Shown here in pieces: positions 41,958-51,100 of a stretch of 64,000 bases of DNA. Positions within the stretch are counted from its first letter, which is position 1. Every line of letters begins with the position of its first letter. Both the position numbers and the translations under genes were made by a program. Source of the stretch: Algoriphagus sp. (GTDB lineage: Bacteria; Bacteroidota; Bacteroidia; Cytophagales; Cyclobacteriaceae); assembly GCA_018336015.1 (NCBI GenBank), contig JAGXQZ010000051.1, positions 62,001 to 126,000 on the forward strand, written 5' to 3'. The notes under the pieces were generated by a model that was not told the DNA's origin, made no database searches, and saw only the letters and a list, made by a program, of their open reading frames with translations.

Positions 41958-42734
41958 ATGAAAAAGCTAATTCTGATCCTTTTTATTGCGCTTCCCATAG
42001 CCTTGGTTCAAGCCCAAAAGAGCTACACATACGTCCAATCACCTGCTTCTCCATCTTCTCAGGACATTTTCAAAAGTAAACTCTACTCCACTACTAATCT
42101 AATGGAGGTACGTGAGGAGATCGGACTTACCGAATCTCAAGTAGCTAAAATCAAAAAACTCCATGCAGATAATTCGGTTCAATTTTCCACACTTAAATGG
42201 GACTTGGATGATGCCACCTCCAAAATGAAAAAGCTACTCGACCAGCCTAGAATTAACTCTGCGGACGTTACCCGACAGCTAGATGAAATCCTGAAATTGG
42301 AAAATCAGATGAAACGGATTCAGATGACTATGATGGTAGCCATTAAAAATGAACTGACTCCTGAGCAGATCGAAAAATTAGAGGCTCCCAAAAAGTATTT
42401 TATTCAAAACGGGAATTCCATTTCCGGAGAAAAATTACAAAGCCTGGGCGGAAACTCATCAAATATCATTCTGAATGGAACCGGACTTGCTACTTCTCCA
42501 AAAGTCGCAGTAACCGTCAATGGCAGCAAGGAACAGCCTTTGTATTTCATCGAATCGAGATCCGGAAGAACTCAAGTGCAATCTTTTGAACACATCGACC
42601 CGAAAGGTGTCGAAAGCGTCACGGTGCTTAAAGGGGAACAGGCTGTGGAGAAGTATGGAACCAAAGGAATCAATGGGGTGGTTGTGATTAAACTTAAGGA
42701 TGAAAAGAAAGATGAACAACCCCTGGAAAATTAA
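41958..42734 (+). CDS. Periplasmic Spy/LTXXQ-like protein with TonB-plug-like tail
   Basis: A 258-residue exported protein (signal peptide ending LVQAQ). The helical core has two LTxxQ-type sites (GLTESQVAKIKKL, ELTPEQIEKLE), like the Spy/CpxP family of periplasmic stress proteins. The C-terminal part (VESVTVLKGEQAVEKYGTKG, then INGVVVIKLK) repeats the TonB-receptor plug motif found at the end of many Bacteroidota receptors and M56 peptidases. It follows the ECF sigma/anti-sigma pair by 31 nt, so it may be a target or sensor of that regulon. Confidence 0.7.
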   Translation: MKKLILILFIALPIALVQAQKSYTYVQSPASPSSQDIFKSKLYSTTNLMEVREEIGLTESQVAKIKKLHADNSVQFSTLKWDLDDATSKMKKLLDQPRINSADVTRQLDEILKLENQMKRIQMTMMVAIKNELTPEQIEKLEAPKKYFIQNGNSISGEKLQSLGGNSSNIILNGTGLATSPKVAVTVNGSKEQPLYFIESRSGRTQVQSFEHIDPKGVESVTVLKGEQAVEKYGTKGINGVVVIKLKDEKKDEQPLEN

Positions 42735-42760
42735 GTACTCAATTGGTTAATTTTTAACTC

Positions 42761-42791
42761 AAAAAGGAAGGCCGAGTGACCTTCCTTTTTT
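42761..42791. terminator. Bidirectional terminator, copy 1
   Basis: AAGGAAGG and CCTTCCTT stem with loop CCGAGTGA, preceded by A5 and followed by T8. It ends the Spy-like gene on the plus strand and the toxin-antitoxin operon on the minus strand. An identical 31-nt copy lies at 43,392-43,422. Confidence 0.85.
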
Positions 42792-43136
42792 TTAGGTGAA
42801 TCGCATCTTGGTGGGGTTCATTTTGGTCAAAAAGAAATCTGTGACTTGGACTAGATTTTTGGACTCATCAATGACGTAAACAATCTTTATCTCAAGATAT
42901 TTTGTCTCTTGAAGGAGAATAAATCTAAAAATGCTTTGTTTCCCCTTTATGGACTTTTCTACACTTCCTCTTTGAGGATTAATCTGGAGTGAAAGTAAAA
43001 GTTCTGAAAGTTGATTTTCGATTTCAATAGCTCTAATCAAACTGAAATTCCGTTCGATATAGCTTAAAATCTCAAATTGGAATCGATCTCTCGCAGGCTT
43101 AGTGATGATTATTTCGTAGACAACTTGGCTAGCCAT
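42792..43136 (-). CDS. RelE/ParE-type toxin
   Basis: A 114-residue toxin-like protein. The fold is suggested by an N-terminal strand-helix (YEIIITKPARDRFQFEILSY), a segment typical of ParE/RelE (RFILLQETKYLEIKIVYVID) and a closing FFLTKMNP. RelE toxins cut mRNA on ribosomes and ParE toxins poison gyrase; the sequence does not decide which. It overlaps the antitoxin gene by 28 nt, in the usual antitoxin-first order. It ends at terminator copy 1. Confidence 0.83.
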   Translation of the reverse strand: MASQVVYEIIITKPARDRFQFEILSYIERNFSLIRAIEIENQLSELLLSLQINPQRGSVEKSIKGKQSIFRFILLQETKYLEIKIVYVIDESKNLVQVTDFFLTKMNPTKMRFT

Positions 43137-43324
43137 TCCTGATTTGACTTTCTGAATTCATCAAGTGTCATCACCTCTCCTCGTTTAATCGCCTCCAAGG
43201 ATTCCTCCGTCCGAGCTTCCATTTCAGCTTGAATAATTGATTCCTCAATCTTCTCAAGACTAGAGGACTTTTCAATTTTCATCAGACGCTGGATCATATT
43301 CAGCTTCCTTTTTTCTATAGTCAT
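43109..43324 (-). CDS. Antitoxin of the RelE/ParE pair
   Basis: A 71-residue acidic/basic helical protein with the ending EARTEESLEAIKRGEVMTLD and EWLAKLSTK. This closely resembles small Bacteroidota antitoxins paired with RelE-like toxins. Its ATG at 43,324 is preceded by a short leader with the second terminator copy just upstream (43,392). The gene overlaps the toxin gene. It would bind and inhibit the toxin and repress the operon; that is inferred from the family. Confidence 0.8.
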   Translation of the reverse strand: MTIEKRKLNMIQRLMKIEKSSSLEKIEESIIQAEMEARTEESLEAIKRGEVMTLDEFRKSNQEWLAKLSTK

Positions 43325-43391
43325 GGTACCTTTTTCTTGATCAGTCCGAAGTTACCTTTTTTACAGAAAAAAAATGGAAACAACGTAATCA

Positions 43392-43422
43392 AAAAAGGAA
43401 GGCCGAGTGACCTTCCTTTTTT
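43392..43422. terminator. Bidirectional terminator, copy 2
   Basis: Identical over 31 nt to the copy at 42,761-42,791, including the loop CCGAGTGA. It lies 70 nt beyond the stop of the DUF885 gene on the minus strand and upstream of the antitoxin promoter, so it ends the DUF885 transcript. Confidence 0.85.
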
Positions 43423-43492
43423 ATTATCCGCGGAAACCTACCTACCGTAGACAGGTCTGTGTCTTTTTCTGCGAAAATCTGCGGGAAATAAA

Positions 43493-45175
43493 TCAATCCA
43501 AAAACCTCCAGCTCGCCTTATGATTTTTATCCAATGATTTTCCGGTCACTTTTGCTCTCAGGATCTCGATCGGCATGGCGTTTTGGGTCATGATCAAATC
43601 ATGAAATTGCTTCTCAGGCATTTTGCCGGAATCCACCATTTCTTTTCTAAGGGAGTAGATTTCCAGGGCTCCGATCATATAGGCGATTTGATAGAGCGGC
43701 CCATAACTTCCCTCAAAGGAGCGTCTCACCTCTGCCTCGGCATTGGCTCGCTCGTGACCGACTTTGTCCACAAGCAGGTCGATGCATTGCTGAGGTGTCA
43801 TTTTTCCCAAATGATAATTGAGGGAGAAAATAATCCGTGCGCAGCGGTGCATTCTCCAAAAGAGCATGCCGACTTTGTCTTTGGCGTCCCTAGGGAAATT
43901 GCGATCCCAAAGCACAAACTCCCAATACAGCGCCCAACCCTCGGTCCAGAATGGCGTGCCGAAAGGTCGTCGGTGCGTCATGTAGCGCTGATTCATAAAC
44001 TGCTGCAGGTGATGACCTGGGATGAGTTCGTGCTGTACTGTAGCTCTGGAAAAGTGAGGATTATTGCCCCGCATGGACATCATCTTTTCCTCGTGACTCA
44101 TCTCAGAGGTGGGGTAGGAAATTTGAATTACTTCCCCTCCAAGGAAGAAGGGACTCACCCGCTGTCTTTCCGCAGAGATCATGCTGGTCCGCCAGGTTTC
44201 AATTGCCAGGGGTGGCACAGTCAGCCAATCATTTTTGACCATGATGTCGATTGCTTCTTCTCCTAGTCTAGCCACTTCTTCCGGCCAAGCTCCCGCTGGC
44301 AAATAGGTTTCCTTCACCATTTCCAAGGCTGCTTTCCAGTCATTTCCAAAACCCAGTTCATTGGAAGCCTTTAGCATTTCCTTTTCGCACCAGGCAAACT
44401 GCTTCTCTGCTTCAGCGATCAGTTCCTCCGGAGAGTAGGCGATCATCTCAAAAGCAAGTTGCTTTTCTAAAGCTTCCCTTCCAATGGGCTTCCCAATGAT
44501 TCCAGAGCCGTCGTCTTTCACTGAGTTGGTGTAGTGCTCGCGAAGGGCTTTGGCATAGGCTTTCATACTTGCATCGAGTTTTTTCCAAGGTTCAGGCATC
44601 CACCAAGTGAAGGCTGGATCGTAGTCGTAGTAGAAATCATAGGCTTCTTTAACCACCCGGTTGAGGCTTTCCACGGCTTGAGCGGCCAAGTCGGCCTGCT
44701 GCCAAGAGGTATATTTAGCGGATGAGGCTAGAGATTTGTGTTGGGCGGCCACGGCTTTAGCCACGGCATCCCAGCTGGCTGCCAAGGCTTTGGAGTCGGG
44801 TTGCTTGGCTCTGCGACGGGCTACCACAAAGTCTTCCAATGGCTTACCAAAAGCAACTACCGACTGAATCGCCATAAAATCCCGCTTTTCGAGGTCAAGC
44901 TCGGCGAGTTGCTTTTCGAGAAAATTCCGAAAGAGGACATAGTCGATTTTCCCGTCTTCGGATAGCGCGTCATAGTTTTGGGCTCGGAGGGTCTTGAGGT
45001 AATCCTGATTGAAGGACTCCATACGGGCGAAGTATTCTGCCGATAGCCGGTTGGTGTAGAGACGCGAAAGCGCCCCCCGATCGGCCTGATAGGTAGTGAT
45101 CAGATTGACCAACTCGGTGGCTTCAGCCCACAAGGAGCCAAAAACGAGAAATACGAAAAGCGCTATTTTTTTCAT
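43493..45175 (-). CDS. DUF885-family periplasmic peptidase-like protein
   Basis: A 560-residue protein with a signal peptide (residues 1-20, ending WAEA). It carries the DUF885 hallmark VQHELIPGHHLQQFMNQRY near residue 376, containing a metal-binding HExxxxH-type site, and a Trp-rich catalytic region (PFWTEGWALYWEFVL). DUF885 proteins are metallo-peptidase-fold enzymes whose substrates are mostly unknown. It is transcribed alone on the minus strand, with terminator copy 2 beyond its end. Normal length. Confidence 0.88.
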   Translation of the reverse strand: MKKIALFVFLVFGSLWAEATELVNLITTYQADRGALSRLYTNRLSAEYFARMESFNQDYLKTLRAQNYDALSEDGKIDYVLFRNFLEKQLAELDLEKRDFMAIQSVVAFGKPLEDFVVARRRAKQPDSKALAASWDAVAKAVAAQHKSLASSAKYTSWQQADLAAQAVESLNRVVKEAYDFYYDYDPAFTWWMPEPWKKLDASMKAYAKALREHYTNSVKDDGSGIIGKPIGREALEKQLAFEMIAYSPEELIAEAEKQFAWCEKEMLKASNELGFGNDWKAALEMVKETYLPAGAWPEEVARLGEEAIDIMVKNDWLTVPPLAIETWRTSMISAERQRVSPFFLGGEVIQISYPTSEMSHEEKMMSMRGNNPHFSRATVQHELIPGHHLQQFMNQRYMTHRRPFGTPFWTEGWALYWEFVLWDRNFPRDAKDKVGMLFWRMHRCARIIFSLNYHLGKMTPQQCIDLLVDKVGHERANAEAEVRRSFEGSYGPLYQIAYMIGALEIYSLRKEMVDSGKMPEKQFHDLIMTQNAMPIEILRAKVTGKSLDKNHKASWRFLD

Positions 45176-45773
45176 ATGATTTTTAATTTTTTTTCAGTGG
45201 CCATATGGAATCTTCGCATTACAAAAAACCATTCTATTGTACATAGCTTGGTTACATGCTCGATTTCATAAGAGGGATTTTCTTGGATGGGAATCTAGCA
45301 ATCCTAAACATAGAATATTCTGGCTTTTGAAAAAACCACAATATTCTCAGTGGCAAAAAGGCTACGTATTTATTTACAAAAGGATAAACCAGCGCATAAA
45401 CCATCAGATATAATCCAAAGACATTGGATACTATTCGTCAAATAGAAATAAACTATATGGTTTTAGATTTTCTCTAAACCTTTAAAGGAAGGTCTAAATA
45501 GCTTATAGACTTTAAATTTGTTCTTTTGGCTTGACCCAAAAGAACCAAAAAGTCAAGACGCAGCAATGCTCCAACCGCACAGGGCCGGGCGCTGGCCCGC
45601 TGCTGCGTCAGCCCCCGCGCCTATCAAAGGCAAGTCTTGTGGTTTTAGGGCACATTGAGTGGACAAATAAAATTGTCATTCAATTTTTGCGTACGCAGAT
45701 TACATGAAGCAAGTGCTGACAATTCAATGCCATTTGACACATCCTTTTGATAATTCCAATTGTTGGTTAAAAG
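45176..45773. other. Long intergenic region with a GC-rich repeat element
   Basis: About 600 bases without a gene. The left part is AT-rich and probably holds the promoter of the DUF885 gene. At 45,522-45,609 it contains a distinct folded, GC-rich element described separately. No open frame or RNA gene is credible on either strand. Confidence 0.5.
45522..45609. repeat. REP-like intergenic element with nested inverted repeats
   Basis: Three stems are nested or adjacent. TCTTTTGG/CCAAAAGA (45,522-45,529 with 45,536-45,543) is first. GACGCAGCA/TGCTGCGTC (45,557-45,565 with 45,601-45,609) follows, with GGGCC/GGCCC inside it (45,582-45,586 with 45,594-45,598). The GC content is far above the surroundings. 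I recall similar TTGACCCAAAAGAACCAAAA words in Cytophagales intergenic regions, but cannot verify it here. Confidence 0.65.
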
Positions 45774-47009
45774 TCAAAACTTAAACACATACCCACCGGG
45801 ATCTTGGAAGGAATTGGCTTTTCGGGTAGAGTCGGGAGCATTTGCTTTTAGGTAGTTTTCCCAAGGGCTGGGGTTTTCCAGATCGACGCTGATTTCTACC
45901 AGTTTTTCAGGGGAAAAGGTATTCATACCTCTCAGTCCATCGACCAAGCCGAGGTAACCATGTTGAGAAAATCGGTACACTTTAGCCCATCCTTGATCGG
46001 CGCTTTTGGTAAGTCCCAGGCTTTCCCCCACAAAGAGTTCGGCAGGCAACATGTCCTTGTAATACAACCAAACCACCGAGCCTTTAAACTGTAATTTTTC
46101 ACCATAGCTCGTGGATTTAGGCTGCAACTCGGCCAATTCGGGCATCAGGACTTCATTTTCCGGATGCTGAAAAAAGGTCTCAAACTCCAAGAGATACCCT
46201 TCCGGATCCACCGCCACAAAACCGTCATGCGGACCTCCCGGATTTTGCTTGAGCGGATACTTGATGGTCACTTTTTGCTCTTGCAGGTGGGCATACCACG
46301 CCTCCAACTGATCAGTAAGAAAGGCCAAAGCGACCGATTTGGGTTCGGCGCCAGTATAGCCCGAATTGGCAATGGACTGAAGCGTCAAAAAAGAATCCCC
46401 TGCTATGAGAAATTTGGCCAAGCTGTCATTTTCCTGCACTAGTTCCAGACCGAGCGTAGTTTGGTAAAAGGCCTTTGCTTTAGCTAAATCCTTGTAAAAC
46501 CACTTTACCTCCAGTCCTTGAATGCCAAAATCTTCCAAATCACGAAAGGCAGAATTTTCGGCAAGCAAGTCATTGATCCGCTCGGTTGGATAGCCTAATA
46601 ACCTGCCAAATCTCCGGCTCAATTCCCTTTTTCTCTCAGCGGTGAGATTGTCTTTGGCCAAGTCCTGCTTGAGATCTTCATAGGCTTTGAGCGCATTTCC
46701 TTTATAGATCAACACGACTTCTTTCCCCTCCACACTTGAGGCAGGAAACAAATCGGTCTGCACCAAGGCCGCTTCCCGAAAGAAACTCACCCCGTATTTT
46801 TGACTGATTCGCTCCACTTCCGGCATAAAAAGATCCAACTCGGCCGAAGTCATCGGCGGGCCCAAAGCCAGGAGTTTGACCCCAGATTTGACCATTTCGG
46901 CAAAGGATTCGATTTGCCCCGATTCCTTTTCGAAGCTCCTTTGCTCGCAGGAATACAGAAAAAAGAGAAGAAGTAGGAGTAGTGGCGTAAGGAATTGTCT
47001 TTTTATCAT
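45774..47009 (-). CDS. Lipoprotein with two VOC (glyoxalase-like) domains
   Basis: A 411-residue lipoprotein from the ATG at 47,009; a longer open frame to 47,114 has no signal-like start. The signal peptide ends with lipobox-like LYSCEQ. Two vicinal-oxygen-chelate domains follow: one near GLEVKWFYKDLAKAKAFYQT, the other near GSVVWLYYKDMLPAELF. GPHDGFVAVDPEGYLLEFET is a typical VOC end. Activity (lyase, dioxygenase or binding) is not predictable. The promoter would lie in the 47.0-47.2 kb gap, divergent from the ABC genes. Confidence 0.78.
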   Translation of the reverse strand: MIKRQFLTPLLLLLLFFLYSCEQRSFEKESGQIESFAEMVKSGVKLLALGPPMTSAELDLFMPEVERISQKYGVSFFREAALVQTDLFPASSVEGKEVVLIYKGNALKAYEDLKQDLAKDNLTAERKRELSRRFGRLLGYPTERINDLLAENSAFRDLEDFGIQGLEVKWFYKDLAKAKAFYQTTLGLELVQENDSLAKFLIAGDSFLTLQSIANSGYTGAEPKSVALAFLTDQLEAWYAHLQEQKVTIKYPLKQNPGGPHDGFVAVDPEGYLLEFETFFQHPENEVLMPELAELQPKSTSYGEKLQFKGSVVWLYYKDMLPAELFVGESLGLTKSADQGWAKVYRFSQHGYLGLVDGLRGMNTFSPEKLVEISVDLENPSPWENYLKANAPDSTRKANSFQDPGGYVFKF

Positions 47010-47245
47010 CTGTATAAAAGCCCAAGGTTGAGACAAGGTTTGAATTAGGAAAAAAAATCTCTTTTCCCGACAACCAATCTTGAAAAATCTGCATCTGACC
47101 ATAGGAAGATGCATTTATGTATTCTAAAAAATCACCTTTAGAATCATTTGATTATCTTATCATTCGCAAATTTTTGAGTACCGTTTTTTACCAATTAGAA
47201 AATAAATTCTCGAGTCCCATTCTTACTTAACACCAAACTTTCTAC

Positions 47246-48133
47246 ATGGAATTACTTATCAAAAATCTCTCAAAAACTTACTCCAACGGAGTGAAAGCAC
47301 TCAACGACATTTCCCTGACCATTCCACAGGGCATGTTTGGACTTTTGGGCCCAAATGGTGCAGGAAAATCAACCCTAATGCGAACCATCGCCACCCTTCA
47401 GGATGCAGACGCTGGCAGTATTCAACTGGACGGTATCGATGTGCTAAAAGACAAACAATCTGTTCGGGAGCGACTGGGCTACCTTCCTCAGGATTTTGGC
47501 CTCTATCCTCGCATCAATGCCGAGACCATGCTCGACCACATCGCACAGATGAAAGGCATCGGCAGCAAAAGCGACCGAAAAGAACTCGTTGCTTCTCTTT
47601 TACAAAAAGTAAATCTCTTTAAAGACCGAAAAAAGGGACTCGGTACTTTTTCCGGTGGGATGCGTCAGCGTTTTGGAATTGCGCAGGCCTTGGTAGGAAA
47701 CCCTTCCCTGATCATTGTGGACGAACCTACCGCAGGTCTCGACCCTTCCGAGCGTAACCGTTTTTATAACCTCCTCTCCGAAATCGGAGAAAATACCATT
47801 GTCATCCTCTCCACACACATCGTCGAGGACGTGAACACGCTTTGCTCCAACATGGCGATCATCTGTTCGGGAGAGGTGCTCATGCAAGGCAAGCCAAAAG
47901 ACGGACTCGCCATGGTACAGGGAAAAATTTATCAAAAAGCGATTGAAAAAAGTGAATTGGATCACTATCGAAAAGACTACCACGTGATCTCCACCAAGCT
48001 GATCGGAGGCAAGCTGAGCCTTCGCATCGAAAGCGAAGAAACCCCGGAAAATGGCTTCGAACCGGTGGCAGGAGATTTGGAAGATGTGTATTTCAGTGTG
48101 ATTTCTAAAAAAGTGGATCCTATCACCATTTAA
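47246..48133 (+). CDS. ABC transporter ATPase paired with the M1-fused permease
   Basis: A 295-residue ABC-2-type ATPase: Walker A GPNGAGKSTLMR near residue 38, signature TFSGGMRQRFGIAQ near 138 and Walker B LIIVDEPTAGLDPSERN near 157. It is followed after 10 nt by the giant permease/aminopeptidase fusion gene, with which it must form a complete transporter. The C-terminal 80 residues form a small extra domain. The exported substrate is unknown. Confidence 0.92.
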   Translation: MELLIKNLSKTYSNGVKALNDISLTIPQGMFGLLGPNGAGKSTLMRTIATLQDADAGSIQLDGIDVLKDKQSVRERLGYLPQDFGLYPRINAETMLDHIAQMKGIGSKSDRKELVASLLQKVNLFKDRKKGLGTFSGGMRQRFGIAQALVGNPSLIIVDEPTAGLDPSERNRFYNLLSEIGENTIVILSTHIVEDVNTLCSNMAIICSGEVLMQGKPKDGLAMVQGKIYQKAIEKSELDHYRKDYHVISTKLIGGKLSLRIESEETPENGFEPVAGDLEDVYFSVISKKVDPITI

Positions 48134-48143
48134 TCGGAATCGT

Positions 48144-51100
48144 ATGTTTAAGGACATCTTTCTTTTCGAGCTAAAGTACCGCTTTAGCCGCCCGGCGACC
48201 TGGATTTATTTTGCCTTGCTTCTGATTGTGCCCCTATTGTTGATTGGCTTTGGCAATACTCCGGCTTCGGAAAAAGTCTATCATAACTCGCCCATCGTCA
48301 TCGCCAACCTGCTGGTGTTGGTTTCACTCTTTGGGATTCTGATTGCCTCTGCCATCATGGGGGTGCCGATCTATCGGGATTTGGAGCATAAGACAGGCAC
48401 CTTTCTCTTCAGCTACCCGATCAGCAAGTTTGGGTATTTTATGGGAAGATTTTGGGGTTCCTTTGTCATTTTACTATTCATCAGTTTAGGCGCCCTGCTT
48501 GGGATTTATTTGGGGAGCGTATTGGGCCCGCTGTTTGGCACCGATGCAGATCGCTACGGTCCAAACGAGCTGATAAATTACCTCCATCCTTGGCTGACTT
48601 TGGTATTGCCTAATCTTTGGTTAGCAGGTGCCCTGTTTTTTGCCCTGATTATTTTCACCCGTAATATCCGGTCCATCTATTCGGGTGGAATCGTGATTTT
48701 CATCGGATACTTGCTCGCGAATTTCCTTTCTCAGGATATCGAAAACAAAGACTTGGTTCAGCTGATCGATCCATTTGGCTTGAATTCATTTGACCTGCAG
48801 ACGCGCTACCTGACCCCCTACGAGCAAAACACCTTTTTGCTCTCCGTGACCGGCAACCTTCTGCTCAATCGGATACTTTGGACAGTCGTCGGTTTGGTCT
48901 TTTTCCTTGCCTCATACTATAGGTTTAGCTTTTCCTATTTTTTCCAGGCTTCCAGAAAAAGTAAAAAGACTGAATCCGCCAAAGAGGAAAGTTTCATCAC
49001 GGGTGCGTTCCGAAAGGTATTGCCTGACTTTTCTTCTTCCTACCAATGGAGATCCTTCCAAACCCTTACCAAAATCGAAGTTCAAAATGTCCTGAAAGAC
49101 ATTTATTTCCGGTCCATTTTGCTGGGTGGAATGATCTTTTTGGTGCTCGATTTCTGGATTGGAAATACGACTTACAGTGTTCCGATTTTGCCTTCTACCA
49201 CCTTTTTGATGGAGTACAAAGGGTACGATTACAACCTCTTTGTCTTCATTATCATCGTATTTTTCACCGGAGAGGCCCTGCATCGGGACCGATCTACCGG
49301 GTACTCGATCATCAATGACACCTTCCCTGTCAAGGATGGAGTGGTGATTGCGTCCAAGTTTTTCGGGATGGCATTTGTCTGCCTGGTACTGACCTCCTTG
49401 CCGATCGTGGTGGGTCTGATCGTTCAGGTGCTGAAAGGGTATTTTCTATTTGATCTGGATGTCTACCTGATCGATAGTTACCTGATCACCTTCCCGGATT
49501 ACCTGCAAATGGTCATGCTGGTATTTGCTGTCCACTTGCTGGTCAACAACAAGTTTGCCGGGCATGCCGCCGCCATTGGCCTTTGGGTAGTGATGATTGT
49601 GTTGCGAAGCTTTGCAGATTACGATTTCAACCTGTTTTTCTACAGCTACAAGCCAGGGTACACTTGGAGTGACATGAATGGGCTGGGGCACTTTGGAGAC
49701 TCCCTCGTATGGTTCAATATTTATTGGACCTCATTTGGGGTATTTCTGGTTCTGGTTTTCAGCATTTTCTTCAGCAGAGGGACCGAAGATTCTTGGAAAA
49801 GCCGCCTTGCTACTGCCAAACGGAGACTCTCCCTGCCTTCTACCCGATTGGGATTTGCATTCCTAGCCTTAGCCCTTGTCACAGGTGCATACATTTTCCA
49901 ATCGGTAGTCTATGAAAATGGCTATCGAACTGTGGAAGAGGGAAAACTACGCCAAGTGGCCTATGAACAGCAGCTCAAAAAATACGAGCGGATTCCTCAA
50001 CCCAAAGTCACCAAAATCAAGATCAAAGCTGACCTGTTCCCGATGGAGCGTGAAGCCTACTTTGAGGCGGAAGTTCAATTGGTGAATAAGACAAGCTCAG
50101 CGATTGATTCCATCCACTTCAACTCGGTTGACTTGAGTGATTTTAAAGTGATTTACCAAGGCGACACCTTACCCTATCGCTTCCCTTTAAATTATGAGCC
50201 TGCCAAATTCCAGATTTTGGGTAAAAAGCCCGAAAAACACTGGTACAAGATCACCGCTTTGCCTCAACCCATGCAGCCAGGAGACACGCTGAATTTGCTG
50301 ATCGTTAGCAACAAGAAATTTTCAGGCATTCCCAATTCGGGCTATGGCAGGGATATTGTTTACAACGGGACCTTCTTTTCCGGAGGCATCCCCAACATGG
50401 GCTATGATCCAAACAATGAAATGAACAGCGACGAGGATCGGAAGAAATACGGTCTTCCGCCCAAACCGGAAGATTTGCCTGAACACAGAGACCCCTATGG
50501 AGAATCCACCTTGCTATTTGCCAGTGATGCCGATCTGATATCTTTTGAAGCCGTAGTGAGCACCATCCCCAGTCAGATTGCGGTGGCACCTGGCTATTTG
50601 CAGCGGGAATGGGAAGAAAATGGAAGACGCTACTTCCACTACATTCAGGACACGCCGATTCAGTCATTCTTCACTTTCGTATCGGCTGAATACGAGGTAC
50701 TCAAAGACAAGGCTATCCTTCCGGATGGGCAGGAAGTCAACATTGAAATCTTCCATCATCCCACACACACGTACAACCTAGACCGATTCTTGGCAGCCTA
50801 TAAAGACGGGTTGACCTATTTCTCGGAAACCTATGGCAACTTCCAGTTTAGACAAATGCGCCTCTTGGAGTTTCCTCGGTATGCTACTTTTGCCCAGTCC
50901 TTCCCCAATACGGTCCCTTTTGCGGAGAGCTTTGGTTGGGTAGCGGATTTCAAGGATCCGGACGACTTTGATTTTGTCTACTACGTGACTGCTCACGAAC
51001 TGGCGCATCAGTGGTGGGGACATCAGATCACTCCCAACTATACCCGCGGATCAAATCTGATTTCGGAAGCGTTGGCAGAATTTTCCGCCCTGATCCTCAC

